DNA of 37,204 nt from Natronohydrobacter sp. (GCA_030603695.1 JAUVXF010000027.1:1-37204); one strand, 5' to 3'. Shown: positions 23,861 to 32,700, numbered from the stretch's first letter. A program made the numbers and translations. The notes: generated from the sequence alone by a model not told the origin.

Positions 23861-24502
23861 ATGAAGCGTATCAAAGATCTGCCCGAAACGATCCCGATTT
23901 TCCCGCTTCCGGGGGCGCTGCTTTTGCCGCGTGCCCGGTTGCCGCTGCATATCTTTGAACCCCGCTATCTGGCGATGATTGAAGATTGCATGAAAACCCC
24001 CCATCGCCTGATTGGCATGATCCAGTCGCGCGATGTGCCCGGCAGTGACGAGCGGCCTTTGCACGCCATCGGCTGCGCTGGCCGCCTGACCGCGTTTTCA
24101 GAAACCGAGGACGGGCGCTATATGATCACCCTGTCGGGCATATCGCGCTTTCGCGTGCGCCAAGAGGTGAAGGGCTTTACCCCCTATCGCCGGACAGAGG
24201 TGGATTGGGCCGATTTCACCCGCGATCAGGGCAATGAAGAAAATGATCCCGGCCTGAAGCGGGAGGCATTTTTCGAACTTCTCAAGCGGTTTTTCGGCAT
24301 GCACAAACTCTCTACAGATTGGGGCAGCCTGTCAGAGGCCGATGACGAATTGCTGATAAACTCTCTCTCCATGCTCTGCCCGTTCGAACCCGATGACAAA
24401 CAGGCGCTGCTGGAAGCCCCCTCGCTGCAAACCCGGCGCGAAACGCTGGTGATGCTGATGGAATTCAGCCTGCGCGGCGGCGATGACGAGATGCTGCAAT
24501 GA
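23861..24502 (+). CDS. LON substrate-binding-domain protein
   Basis: A 213-residue protein made of the N-terminal LON domain alone, with no ATPase or protease part. The motifs are [34 protein letters not shown], the GCAGRL strand and [19 protein letters not shown]. The C-terminal helices end with [12 protein letters not shown]. Stand-alone members are widespread in alphaproteobacteria with no firm role. It starts 27 bp after the thioredoxin gene and overlaps the Trm112-like gene by 4 bp (ATGA). The three form an apparent operon with xthA upstream. Confidence 0.92.
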   Translation: MKRIKDLPETIPIFPLPGALLLPRARLPLHIFEPRYLAMIEDCMKTPHRLIGMIQSRDVPGSDERPLHAIGCAGRLTAFSETEDGRYMITLSGISRFRVRQEVKGFTPYRRTEVDWADFTRDQGNEENDPGLKREAFFELLKRFFGMHKLSTDWGSLSEADDELLINSLSMLCPFEPDDKQALLEAPSLQTRRETLVMLMEFSLRGGDDEMLQ

Positions 24503-24693
24503 CCGATGCGCCCGAACCCGCGCGCCTGACAGACCGGCACATGCTGGAAGCGCTGGTCTGCCCGGTGACAAATGGCCGCCTCAGCTATGATGCCGCGCGG
24601 CAGGAATTGATTTCAAAGGCCGCGCATCTGGCCTTTCCCATCCGGGGCGGCATTCCGATCATGCTGGTGGATGAGGCCCGCGATATAGACTGA
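24499..24693 (+). CDS. Trm112-like zinc-ribbon-type protein
   Basis: A 64-residue protein. [20 protein letters not shown], then [20 protein letters not shown], is the bacterial Trm112-like pattern (CPxxxGxL, then [11 protein letters not shown]). Only one Cys is left from the zinc site of eukaryotic Trm112, which activates methyltransferases. The bacterial role is not settled. ATG 24499 overlaps the LON-domain stop, so the two are coupled. It is the last gene of the operon. Confidence 0.92.
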   Translation: MTDAPEPARLTDRHMLEALVCPVTNGRLSYDAARQELISKAAHLAFPIRGGIPIMLVDEARDID

Positions 24694-24960
24694 AAGGGCC
24701 ATACGGAGAGGGCGCAAAGCCGCGCAGCGTCGGGCCGCGGTGCGGCGATCCACCCGCTGGGCTATGCCACTTTATGGCGGCCAAATCCGAACGAAACTCA
24801 AGCTAAGCGCAGGTTGCAGCCAAATCGCCGTGCCGGGGGGCGGCCCGGCGATGCGCGGCGGGCTAACGCCCTTGATTCCGCGCAGGGCAATCAGCCCAGA
24901 CCGTTCCCATCCCCCGCATACCTGCCCTTTATGGCAGCATCTTCGCTTCGGTGCAGACCC
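24694..24960. other. Intergenic DNA between convergent genes
   Basis: The 267-bp region separates the Trm112-like gene and soeC, which face each other. GC-rich inverted segments are present (for example GCCGCGCAGC to GCGGC at 24719-24753, and CCGGGGGGCGGCCCGG near 24835), but none has a clear T tract. No gene is seen. Confidence 0.5.
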
Positions 24961-25833
24961 CTAGCGCTTGCCGTAATACAGCCCCACCACATGCTCTGCC
25001 TCGGCAAAGAACAGCCAGCGTTGCGCCAGCATGCCGCCCAGATGCGCCAAGAGCGCCAGCGCAACCGCCAGATACCCGCCCGACAGCGCCAGCAGCAACG
25101 CAGGCAGCACAGCCCCCGCCCCAAGCGCAATCAGGCGCAGCTTTTGCGCGTGTTTGCGCCCCACCTCATGCACCATTTCGCGCAACAGATAGTTGCGCCC
25201 AGAATGTGGCGGCTCCAACAGGCGCACGCGGCCGAGGGCGCCCAGCCCTGTGGCCGTGCCCGCCGTGCTGCCAGCAGTGGCAAAGCGGCGATCCCCTGCC
25301 AGCCAATGCGCCAGCATCGCCACACCCAGCGCCACCATCAGCCATAGCGCAAGTGTGATCTGCGCCGCCAAAGCCGCCCCGCCCGCCAGCGCAGCCAGCA
25401 AAAACACAGGTGGGGTAGACCAGTGGTGCCAGCGCGGCACAGCGCGAATTTGTGCATAAATCATGGCCGTGGCCAGAATTGTAGCCAGCGCCAGCACCGC
25501 GCCCAGCCAGCCCAAAACAGGCAAAGGCGTGGCCGCAAAGGCCGAACTTGCCGCATGCGGGGCCATCACCACCAGCGCGGCCAGTGCAAGCACCGCCTCG
25601 CGCGATAGCCAGCTGGAACGCCATTGCGTGAATGCCAGAAGCGCGCGCTCTGGATGGCCCAGATGAAAGGCCGCCGCAATCAGCCCCGCCCCGGCCAGCC
25701 CATAGCCCAACCCGAACAGGATAATCGCCCCCAAGCCCGTGGGCGCGCGCAGGCCAAGCCCCAGCCAGACCAACAGGCCAAAGCCCAAACCCGACAGCAC
25801 AGTAAACAGAATAAGCGAGGGTGCGGGGTGCAT
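24961..25833 (-). CDS. soeC: Sulfite dehydrogenase membrane anchor, DmsC-like (SoeC)
   Basis: A 290-residue integral membrane protein with about eight hydrophobic segments (LILFTVLSGLGFGLLVWLGL, GLGYGLAGAGLIAAAF, AVLALAALVVM and others) and the DmsC-type signature AAFHLGHPERALLAFTQWRS SW. It anchors the two catalytic subunits and passes electrons to quinone. ATG 25833 lies one base after the soeB stop, with AAAGG upstream; the longer frame overlaps soeB. Third in a minus-strand operon. DMSO reductase anchors look similar, so the sulfite role depends on the catalytic subunit. Confidence 0.75.
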   Translation of the reverse strand: MHPAPSLILFTVLSGLGFGLLVWLGLGLRAPTGLGAIILFGLGYGLAGAGLIAAAFHLGHPERALLAFTQWRSSWLSREAVLALAALVVMAPHAASSAFAATPLPVLGWLGAVLALATILATAMIYAQIRAVPRWHHWSTPPVFLLAALAGGAALAAQITLALWLMVALGVAMLAHWLAGDRRFATAGSTAGTATGLGALGRVRLLEPPHSGRNYLLREMVHEVGRKHAQKLRLIALGAGAVLPALLLALSGGYLAVALALLAHLGGMLAQRWLFFAEAEHVVGLYYGKR

Positions 25834-25834
25834 C

Positions 25835-26593
25835 TTATAGCCTTTCCAACGCGCGATCCAACCAGCCCAGCAGCCCAGTGGGCTGCGCATTGGGGGCCGC
25901 CTGCGGCGCAGGCGCGCACAGGCTGGCCAGATCCGGTATTTCCAGCGTATCGCGCCCGCGCGGGGGCAGGTATTTGTTGACGGGCGCAGTGCCCTGCTCT
26001 GGCATCAGATCAAACCCGCCGCGCGCGGCCACCAGTTGCGACACATCACTGTCAGGATCGCCCAGATCGCCAAAATGCCGCGCGCCCGCAGGGCAGGTGC
26101 GCACACAGGCGGGGGTGCGGTCTTCTTCTGGCAGGGTGTCGTTATAGATGCGATCCACACAAAGCGTGCATTTCTTCATTACCTTGGCCGCGCTATCCAT
26201 CTCTCGCGCGCCGTAGGGGCAGGCCCATGCACATAGCCCGCAGCCAATGCACGCGCTTTCATTGACCAGCACAATCCCGTCTTCGGCGCGTTTGTAGCTG
26301 GCGCCAGTGGGGCAGACTGTCACGCAAGGGGCATTGTCGCAATGCAGGCAGGATTTGGGGAAATGCACCACCATCGGCGGCGCGCTGTCGCGCGCCACTT
26401 CAAATGTATGCACCCGGTTCAGGAATGTGCCTTCCGGGCTTGCGCCATAAGCATCCATATCCGACAGCGGCGCACCATAGTTTTCCGTATTCCAGCCCTT
26501 GCAGGAAATCACGCAGGCATGACAGCCCACGCAGGTATCCAGATCTATCACAAGGCCCAGTTTGCGGGCAGACGGGGGGGGAAGGCTGGTCAT
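25835..26593 (-). CDS. soeB: Sulfite dehydrogenase iron-sulfur subunit (SoeB)
   Basis: A 252-residue ferredoxin-like electron-transfer subunit of the DmsB type. Four Cys clusters are visible: CVGCHACVISCKG, CLHCDNAPCVTVCPTGASYK, CIGCGLCAWACPYGARE, and CTLCVDRI with CVRTCPAGARHF, enough for four 4Fe-4S clusters. It links the molybdenum subunit to the membrane anchor. It has no signal peptide, so it is cytoplasmic. It starts 5 bp after the soeA stop and ends 1 bp before soeC. The C-terminal 35 residues are variable. Confidence 0.82.
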   Translation of the reverse strand: MTSLPPPSARKLGLVIDLDTCVGCHACVISCKGWNTENYGAPLSDMDAYGASPEGTFLNRVHTFEVARDSAPPMVVHFPKSCLHCDNAPCVTVCPTGASYKRAEDGIVLVNESACIGCGLCAWACPYGAREMDSAAKVMKKCTLCVDRIYNDTLPEEDRTPACVRTCPAGARHFGDLGDPDSDVSQLVAARGGFDLMPEQGTAPVNKYLPPRGRDTLEIPDLASLCAPAPQAAPNAQPTGLLGWLDRALERL

Positions 26594-26598
26594 GGCGC

Positions 26599-29421
26599 TT
26601 ATCCCTTTACCTGATGGGCCAGATCGCGCGGCGCTTTGGGCAGGGGCGAGGCTTGGGCCGGATGCGCCGGATAACTGACACTCTGCCCCGCAGGGGCTTT
26701 TTCAATCCGCACGCGCAGATCATACCATGCCGCCTGCCCGGTGATCGGATCGGAATTGGCCCAGCGCAACCCATCGCCCTTGGGGGGCAACAACTCGTGT
26801 ATCAGATGGTTCAGCAGGCTGGAGCGCGTGGCCTCTGGCGCCTCTTCGCCCAAAGCCCATGCGCCGCGCCGTTTGGCAATGGCGTTCCATGTCCAGACAG
26901 TTTGCGGGTTCAGCGCATCCATACGCACCACAGGCAGGGTGATCCGCCCGTGCGGGGATGTCAGCGTGGCCCAATCCCCCTCGGAAAACCCGTGCTGCGC
27001 CCAGATATCGCCCGAAACATATAAAGGCGTATGGCCGTGCAACTGGCGCAGCCATGCATTCTGGCTGCCCCAACTGTGGTAATGCGCCATCGGGCGCTGG
27101 GTCAGGGCATGCAGGGGGTATTCTGCGGGGTCTGTCTCGGCATCGGTGAAGGTGGGATACCAGATTGGCAGCGGATTCATTGTCTGGATCAGCCGTTCGC
27201 GCAAATGGTCTGGCGGTTGGCGGTGGCCATGCCCTTCGGCCGCAAGCTGGAATTTGCGCAAGGGTTCCACATACAGGTTAAAGACATAAGGTTGCGGGCT
27301 GTCATACAGCCCCCGCGCCACGGCCCAATCCTGATAGGCGGCATTCCACGGTTTGAAAAACTGCGCCTCTGGCGGGATATGATCCAGCCAGAAACCGCCA
27401 TTCTGGATATAGGCCTCTATCTGGCCGGGATTGGGCGCGCCGCGCCCCTTGCCTGTGCCATCTTCCCCGCGAAACCCTGCCAGCGGCCCCACACCGGGGC
27501 GGCGTTCGTGGTTGGTGATATAATCGGCGTAATCCTTGAATTTCGGCTGGCCATCCTCGCGCACCATGCCGGGCAGGCCAAGCCGCGCGCCCAGATCCAG
27601 CAAGACAGACTGGAAGGGCCGCACATCGCGGTCAGGGGCCACCACAGGCCAGCGGATACTGTCGGCCAGCGCCTCTGCCTCGCAGATCGGGCGATCCAGC
27701 AGTGAAATGCAATCATGCCGTTCCAGATAGGTGGTATCGGGCAAGATAAGATCGGCAAAGGCCACCATTTCCGAGCTATAGGCATCCGAATAGATGATGC
27801 GCGGAATTTTATAGCTGCCATCGGGGTTCTGGTCTGTCAGCATCTCCATTACGGCGCTGGTATTCATGGACGAATTCCACGCCATATTCGCCATATACAA
27901 AAACAGCGTATCCACCGGATAGGGATCGCCGGCATGGGCGTTGGAAATGACCATATGCATCAGCCCATGGGCGGAAAGCGGGGCTTCCCATGAAAACGCC
28001 TTGTCTATGCGCTTTGGGGTGTTGTCATCCTGGATCAGCAGATGTTCCGGCCCCAGCGGATAGCCCAGATGCGGGCCGTCCAGCGGCTGGCCGGGCTTGT
28101 GGCCCGCATGGGGGCGGGGATGTGCCTCTGGCGGTTTGGGATAAGGCGGCTTGAACCGGAACCCCCCCGGCGTTTCCACACTGCCAATCAGGATTTGCAG
28201 CATATGCAGCGCGCGCGCTGTCTGAAACCCGTTGGAATGGGCCGATACCCCGCGCATGGCATGCATGGCCACAGGGCGGCCAATCATGCTGTCATGCTTT
28301 TGGCCCCGAAAATCTGTCCAGGGCTGGTTGATGGTGATTTCTTCCTCAAAGGCCACGCGCGCAATTTCGGCGGCAATGGCGCGAATGCGCGCGGCAGGTA
28401 TGCCGCAGCGCGCGGCCACGGCATCGGGGGCATATTCGGGCGCAAGATAGCGATCAGCCAGATGGCGGAACACAGGCAGATGTGTAACGCCGCCAATCTC
28501 CACCCCATTGGCCAGATCGGGCGCGATTTCGGGGCTATCCCATGCCACCGCCTGCCCTGTGCGGCGGTCGCGCACCAAGGGCTTGCCATCCTCGCCGCGC
28601 AGGAACAGCCCCTTGTCCGGCCCGTCTTGCGCATTCACCAGATAGGGCGCGTTTGTATAGCGGATAAGATAGCCAAGGTCGATCTTGCCCGCGCGCAGCA
28701 ATTCATGCGCCAGCGAGAGGATAAACAGCCCGTCCGTGCCCGGCGTAATACCCACCCAATCATCGGCAACCGCATTATAGCCCGACCGGATGGGGTTGAC
28801 CCCGATCACCCGCGCGCCGCGTGCCTTCAGCTTGCCCAAGCCCATTTTAATGGGGTTGCTGTCATGGTCTTCGGCCACGCCAAACAGCAAGAACAGCTTG
28901 GTGCGATCCCAATCAGGCTGGCCAAATTCCCAGAACGCGCCGCCCATCGTGTAAATGCCCGCCGCGGCCATATTGACACTGCAAAACCCGCCATGCGCGG
29001 CCCAGTTGGGCGTGCCAAAGGCTTGCGCCCACCAGCCGGTAAAGCTTTGGCTTTGGTCGCGGCCCGTGAAAAACGCCAGCTTTTCAGGCGCAGTTGCGCG
29101 CAGGGGAGCCAGCCAGTCGGTAGCGGTTTGCAGCGCCTCTTCCCAAGAGATTTCTTCAAACTGCCCCGAACCGCGCGGCCCGACCCGCTTGAGTGGCGCG
29201 CGCAGTCTGGCGGGCGACAGGTGCTGCATAATCCCCGCGCTGCCCTTGGCGCAAAGCACACCCTTATTCACCGGGTGGTCGCGATTGCCCTCTATATAGG
29301 CAACCTTTCCTGCCTTCATATGCACATTAATTCCGCAACGACAGGCGCACATATAGCACGTTGTCTTGCGCACCTCATCCGAGACCTGCGGTGACAGATC
29401 CGGCATAGGCTGGCTGGCCAT
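26599..29421 (-). CDS. soeA: Sulfite dehydrogenase molybdopterin subunit (SoeA)
   Basis: A 940-residue molybdopterin-guanine-dinucleotide enzyme. The N-terminus carries a 4Fe-4S motif (Cys22, Cys25, Cys29, Cys57 in TCYMCACRCGINV and GVLCAKG). Cys147 in HGGFCSVNMAAAG is the likely Mo ligand. Later blocks such as GMHAMRGVSAHSNG-type AMHAMRGVSAHSNGFQTARA and LPDTTYLERHD bind the cofactor. There is no Tat signal, so it faces the cytoplasm, as in SoeABC of purple sulfur bacteria and roseobacters, which oxidises sulfite to sulfate. DMSO, thiosulfate or polysulfide reductases of this family usually have Tat signals. GGGGAGGAATAAGGGC precedes ATG 29421. The specificity is inferred from this build; family membership is certain. 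Confidence 0.8.
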   Translation of the reverse strand: MASQPMPDLSPQVSDEVRKTTCYMCACRCGINVHMKAGKVAYIEGNRDHPVNKGVLCAKGSAGIMQHLSPARLRAPLKRVGPRGSGQFEEISWEEALQTATDWLAPLRATAPEKLAFFTGRDQSQSFTGWWAQAFGTPNWAAHGGFCSVNMAAAGIYTMGGAFWEFGQPDWDRTKLFLLFGVAEDHDSNPIKMGLGKLKARGARVIGVNPIRSGYNAVADDWVGITPGTDGLFILSLAHELLRAGKIDLGYLIRYTNAPYLVNAQDGPDKGLFLRGEDGKPLVRDRRTGQAVAWDSPEIAPDLANGVEIGGVTHLPVFRHLADRYLAPEYAPDAVAARCGIPAARIRAIAAEIARVAFEEEITINQPWTDFRGQKHDSMIGRPVAMHAMRGVSAHSNGFQTARALHMLQILIGSVETPGGFRFKPPYPKPPEAHPRPHAGHKPGQPLDGPHLGYPLGPEHLLIQDDNTPKRIDKAFSWEAPLSAHGLMHMVISNAHAGDPYPVDTLFLYMANMAWNSSMNTSAVMEMLTDQNPDGSYKIPRIIYSDAYSSEMVAFADLILPDTTYLERHDCISLLDRPICEAEALADSIRWPVVAPDRDVRPFQSVLLDLGARLGLPGMVREDGQPKFKDYADYITNHERRPGVGPLAGFRGEDGTGKGRGAPNPGQIEAYIQNGGFWLDHIPPEAQFFKPWNAAYQDWAVARGLYDSPQPYVFNLYVEPLRKFQLAAEGHGHRQPPDHLRERLIQTMNPLPIWYPTFTDAETDPAEYPLHALTQRPMAHYHSWGSQNAWLRQLHGHTPLYVSGDIWAQHGFSEGDWATLTSPHGRITLPVVRMDALNPQTVWTWNAIAKRRGAWALGEEAPEATRSSLLNHLIHELLPPKGDGLRWANSDPITGQAAWYDLRVRIEKAPAGQSVSYPAHPAQASPLPKAPRDLAHQVKG

Positions 29422-29515
29422 GCCCTTATTCCTCCCCTTGGTGCTGCCTGCGCGCGGTGCGGCAAGCGGCAGTCCTGTGGCTATCAGAGCAGAAATAGGG
29501 CCGATATGTCCAGAA

Positions 29516-29530
29516 TTATCATGCAGATAA
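29516..29530. promoter_or_regulatory. Inverted repeat upstream of soeA
   Basis: TTATC-ATGCA-GATAA is a 15-bp dyad, 95 bp before the soeA start and close to the 3' end of the NUDIX gene. It could be an operator for the sulfite operon. A small dyad TTACC/GGTAA (29539-29553) between it and the NUDIX stop may be a weak terminator. Confidence 0.3.
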
Positions 29531-29553
29531 GTCCAATTTTACCACTTCGGTAA

Positions 29554-30234
29554 TCAGGCTATCCGGCGGAACATTGAAACTTCAGTGGAATTGTCAAAAA
29601 ACGGAACCGAAGGCGGCATATCTTCGCCCCTCAGATGGGCCTGTGCCTCTGCCAGCACAACTTCGGTAATGAAAGGCAGGTTCAGCCGCCGTGCATCGCG
29701 CAGCGCGACCCAGTGCAGATGGCGCAATTCATCGCAAGCTTGCGAAAAATCCTCCAGATCACCTTGCACGGCGGCAGCATCGGCCAGAAAAAACCGCGCA
29801 TCAAACCGGCGCGGGCGGCCCGGCGGGGTAATGGCGCGGAAGATATAGCGCAACGCGCCCGCATTGGGCACAAGCCCGCGCGCGGCAAAGCCCTGCCAAT
29901 CGGGCGGCGCATCGGGCCAATGGCCGGGCAGGCCAAGCGCAAGCCCGGTTTCTTCCCACAACTCTCGGATAGCGGCCGCGGCCAGCGCATTCGGGGCGGC
30001 ACGGCCCTGCGCCAGACGCGCATGGCAATCATCTGGCAGGGGGCGCGCAAGCGGGATATCCCCATCGCCCTGATCCACCGCACCACCGGGAAAGACAAAT
30101 TTATCGGGCATAAAGGCCGCACTGGCCCCGCGCTGGCCCATCAGCACATGCGCATCATCGCCCTGCCCGCGCACCAGCAAAATGGTTGCGGCATCGCGCA
30201 GGGCGGTTTTGTCAGCGATACTCTCTCTCTCCAT
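29554..30234 (-). CDS. NUDIX hydrolase
   Basis: A 226-residue protein. The helix part of the NUDIX box is clear (AAIRELWEETGLALG, with REXXEE). It is separated from FVFPGGAVDQGD by an insert of about 35 residues, as in the NUDT7/NUDT19-like subgroup acting on CoA-type or related diphosphates. Further conserved segments are RYIFRAITPPGRPRRFDARF and LPFITEVVLAEAQAHL. The start is uncertain: ATG 30234 and ATG 30246 both overlap the end of the DUF983 gene and neither has a good ribosome site, so translation is probably coupled. The substrate cannot be told from sequence. Confidence 0.85.
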   Translation of the reverse strand: MERESIADKTALRDAATILLVRGQGDDAHVLMGQRGASAAFMPDKFVFPGGAVDQGDGDIPLARPLPDDCHARLAQGRAAPNALAAAAIRELWEETGLALGLPGHWPDAPPDWQGFAARGLVPNAGALRYIFRAITPPGRPRRFDARFFLADAAAVQGDLEDFSQACDELRHLHWVALRDARRLNLPFITEVVLAEAQAHLRGEDMPPSVPFFDNSTEVSMFRRIA

Positions 30235-30616
30235 TCCCGAACCCATGCATGCGGCGTGACCATTGTATGGCCACGATCATGCCCTTGAAGCGCGGCAGAA
30301 GAAACAGTGAAAGCACCACAAGCAAGGTGGAAAATACGCCAAACAATACCGCCGGGTGCCACTCCCATGCGAACATGGCCGCCACCATCGCGGGTGTGAC
30401 CACTTTCAGCGTGACCAGCATTGTCAGATAGGCGGGGCCATCATCGGCGCGCTGATGGCTTAAATCCTCGCCACAGGCGGGGCAGGCATCGCGCACCTTC
30501 AAATAACGCTCCAGCATCGGGCCTTCGCCACAAGCGGGGCATTTGCACTGCACCCCGCGCCAAACCGCCGGGGCAAGGGGGCGATCATCTGTCAGCTTTG
30601 GGTCTGCAAGGGTCAT
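30212..30616 (-). CDS. DUF983 membrane protein with zinc-ribbon cysteines
   Basis: A 134-residue protein. The N-terminal half has two CPxC pairs (QCKCPACGEGPML and ACPACGEDLSH) that can bind one zinc. Two membrane segments follow (AYLTMLVTLKVVTPAMVAAM and AVLFGVFSTLLVVLSLFLL). It is the DUF983 family, common in alphaproteobacteria near respiratory or lipid genes, with no proven function. It overlaps the NUDIX start by about 20 bp and is divergent from the EF-hand gene at 30808. Confidence 0.88.
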   Translation of the reverse strand: MTLADPKLTDDRPLAPAVWRGVQCKCPACGEGPMLERYLKVRDACPACGEDLSHQRADDGPAYLTMLVTLKVVTPAMVAAMFAWEWHPAVLFGVFSTLLVVLSLFLLPRFKGMIVAIQWSRRMHGFGNGEREYR

Positions 30617-30807
30617 GCGGGCGGCTCCTTCCTCGGGGCTAAGGGCGCAGGCTATATCCGATCACAAGGGAAAATACAGCCGCGATACAGGATTTGCGAC
30701 GCCATGCCGCAAGCATGGGCAAAAATCCGCGACGGAACGGGGCGCTTGGCGCGTTTATCCGGGTATCACAGGGCCAAACAGCCCCAACACTGCCAGGAGA
30801 GCACACC

Positions 30808-31260
30808 ATGACACCAATTTTCAAACCCGCGCTGCTTGGCGTTTTCATGCTGGCGGCAACAGGGGTCGCAACCGGGGCCAGCGCCTCTGGCCAGGGCCGC
30901 ATGGGCATGCTGCCGGATTTTGAAACACTCGATAGCGCAGGCACGGGCCAGATCACGCCAGAGCAGTTTCAGGCCCTGTTGCAAGCCCCGCAAGAACGCA
31001 TGGTCGCGCGCATCATGGAACAGGCCAACGCGGATGGGTTGCTGGATGAAGCGGCGCTGCGCGCGGGCCTTGCCAGCTTGCGGCAGGGCGCGCAAGCCGA
31101 TGATACCCGCGCGGAACGCCGGGCAGAACGGGGCGCGCGCATGTTCTCGCGCATTGACAGCAACGATGACGGGGTGATTGATGCCGATGAATATGCACGC
31201 TTCACCGCGCGCATGGCAGAGCGGGCCGAAAACCACCAAAAGCCGCGTGGCCGCTGGTAA
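30808..31260 (+). CDS. Secreted EF-hand protein
   Basis: A 150-residue protein. AGGAG lies eight bases before ATG 30808. The signal peptide (ALLGVFMLAATGVATGASAS) is followed by an EF-hand-like region TLDSAGTGQITPEQFQALL, an Arg/Glu-rich middle, and a canonical calcium loop DSNDDGVIDADEY near residue 125. It would bind calcium in the periplasm. It starts a four-gene cluster with an ECF sigma factor 26 bp downstream, a putative anti-sigma factor and a metal-sensor-like protein, so it may act in or report on envelope cation stress. Confidence 0.85.
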   Translation: MTPIFKPALLGVFMLAATGVATGASASGQGRMGMLPDFETLDSAGTGQITPEQFQALLQAPQERMVARIMEQANADGLLDEAALRAGLASLRQGAQADDTRAERRAERGARMFSRIDSNDDGVIDADEYARFTARMAERAENHQKPRGRW

Positions 31261-31286
31261 CGCAAGACTGACAGAAAGGCGGGGGC

Positions 31287-31865
31287 ATGCCGCTGGAAAT
31301 GCGGGCAGAGCCGGATCAGGCAGATTTGCTGGCCCGTGTCGCACATGGCGACAGGCAGGCCGCAGAGGCGCTTACCGATCTGATTGCCCCCCGCCTGCTG
31401 CGCTTTGCCGCGCGCATGCTGGGCGATCTGACAGAGGCCGAGGATGTGACGCAAGAGGCCATGTTGCGGCTGTGGCGCATGGCGCCCGATTGGCAAGACG
31501 GGGGCGCGCAGCCTTCGACTTGGGTGTTCCGGGTGGCCTCGAACCTGTGCACCGACAGGCTGCGCCGCCGCCGCCCGCAATCAGAGGCCGGGATAGACCT
31601 GCCCGACCCCGGCCAAAGCCAGGATGCACGGCTGATGCAGCAAGCGCGCGCCCGCGCGCTGGAAACAGCGCTTCAGGCCCTGCCGGAACGCCAGCGCCAA
31701 GCCGTGATCCTGCGCCATCTGGAAGGGCTGACCAACCCTGAAATTGCTGCCATCATGATGGTAGGGGTGGAAGCGGTAGAAAGCCTGACAGCACGCGGCA
31801 AACGCAACCTTTCGGCCATTCTGGCCGGGCAACGTGACGCATTGGGGTATGAAGATGACGACTGA
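31287..31865 (+). CDS. ECF-type RNA polymerase sigma factor
   Basis: A 192-residue protein. Region 2 (about residues 28-95) holds LIAPRLLRFAARMLGDLTEA, then EDVTQEAMLRLWRMAPDW and TWVFRVASNLCTDRLRRRR. Region 4 (about 120-180) holds LQALPERQRQAVILRHLEGL, then TNPEIAAIMMVGVEAVESLT and ARGKRNL. There is no region 1 or 3, as in the RpoE-like ECF group. The stop overlaps the start of the next gene, a one-TM protein that is a likely anti-sigma factor. The promoter it recognises could not be defined from this window. Confidence 0.92.
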   Translation: MPLEMRAEPDQADLLARVAHGDRQAAEALTDLIAPRLLRFAARMLGDLTEAEDVTQEAMLRLWRMAPDWQDGGAQPSTWVFRVASNLCTDRLRRRRPQSEAGIDLPDPGQSQDARLMQQARARALETALQALPERQRQAVILRHLEGLTNPEIAAIMMVGVEAVESLTARGKRNLSAILAGQRDALGYEDDD

Positions 31866-32232
31866 ACACCCAGACCATAGCCAGGGCGATCCCCTCGCCC
31901 AAGCATTTGCCGATGCGCGCACCCATGCGCCGCAATTGCGCGCCACTTTGCGCGCGCAGATTGTGGCACAGGCGCTTGAACCTGCTGCCCCTGCGCCACG
32001 CGCTGTGCCGCGCTTTCGCGTGGTGCGGGGGTGGTTTTCCGGCTGGGCCATGCCGGCGGGGCTGGCAGGCGGGGCCTTGGCCACGCTTGTGGGCGTCTGG
32101 ATCGGGGCCAGCCTGCCAATGCCAGTTGCGGCGCTGGACATGCCCCTGTGGCTGGATGCGCCGCTGGGCGTGATCGACCGTGTGACAGTTCACCTTATCG
32201 GGGTGGATGACCCCCTCTGGCAGGAGTTTTAG
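31855..32232 (+). CDS. Putative anti-sigma factor, one-TM protein
   Basis: A 125-residue protein. ATG 31855 lies seven bases after GGGG; ATG 31849 is an alternative. The cytoplasmic part (about 1-60) is Ala/Arg-rich helix (DPLAQAFADARTHAPQLRAT) without the zinc motif HxxxCxxC. One membrane segment follows at about 65-85 (AMPAGLAGGALATLVGVWIG) and a short periplasmic tail ends in WQEF. It overlaps the sigma gene and precedes a periplasmic metal-sensor-like gene by 3 bp. The anti-sigma role is inferred only from position and topology. Confidence 0.6.
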   Translation: MTTEHPDHSQGDPLAQAFADARTHAPQLRATLRAQIVAQALEPAAPAPRAVPRFRVVRGWFSGWAMPAGLAGGALATLVGVWIGASLPMPVAALDMPLWLDAPLGVIDRVTVHLIGVDDPLWQEF

Positions 32233-32235
32233 GCC

Positions 32236-32700
32236 ATGGAACAGACCGCGAAAAAACGCTTTCCGTGGCTGAAACTGGCGCTTGTGCTGTCAGTGGTGCT
32301 GAATTTTCTGGCCATCGGTGTGATCTGGGGAATGGCCGCGCGCACCGGGCCATCAGCATCATTGCTGCGCGCCTCTGTTGCCGCGCTGCCTGCGCCCGAA
32401 CGCCGCGCCCTGCGCCGCGAAACCAGCGAAATCTGGCGCAGCGCGCGCCGCGAGGGGCCAAGCGCCGCTGCCGCGCGCACGCAAATGATCGCAGCTCTAC
32501 AGGCCGAAGAGTTTGACGCGGAGGCGTTTTCCATGGCCTTGCAGATGGCACAGGATCGCTTGTTGCGCATCAGCACGCAGATGCATGACAGGCTGTTGGT
32601 CACTGTCAGCGCCATGCCGCTGCAAGACCGTCGCGCCTATGCGCTGGCGCTGCAAGAGCAGCTGGCAAAACGCAGCCCGCGCGGGCCAGAGCCGCGCTGA
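32236..32700 (+). CDS. Periplasmic heavy-metal-sensor-like (CpxP/ZraP-type) protein
   Basis: A 154-residue protein with an N-terminal membrane anchor (LKLALVLSVVLNFLAIGVIW) and a periplasmic helical region (RASVAALPAPERRALRRETS, then LQAEEFDAEAFSMALQMAQD and MPLQDRRAYALALQ). This matches the heavy-metal resistance/CpxP-like family, in which such proteins sense or buffer metals or misfolded proteins. It has no Cys or His clusters, so metal binding is uncertain. It is the last gene of the sigma-factor cluster and begins 3 bp after the anti-sigma gene. Confidence 0.75.
   Translation: MEQTAKKRFPWLKLALVLSVVLNFLAIGVIWGMAARTGPSASLLRASVAALPAPERRALRRETSEIWRSARREGPSAAAARTQMIAALQAEEFDAEAFSMALQMAQDRLLRISTQMHDRLLVTVSAMPLQDRRAYALALQEQLAKRSPRGPEPR

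Noticed and set aside
28042-29394. Long + strand open frame of 450 codons
   Set aside because: It lies wholly antisense to soeA. Its translation lacks any family motif and the minus-strand protein has full conserved blocks, so it is a GC-rich shadow.
30745-30775. GGAAC and CGTTT boxes before the EF-hand gene as an ECF sigma promoter
   Set aside because: The spacing is only 13 bp, shorter than the usual 16-17 bp for ECF promoters.
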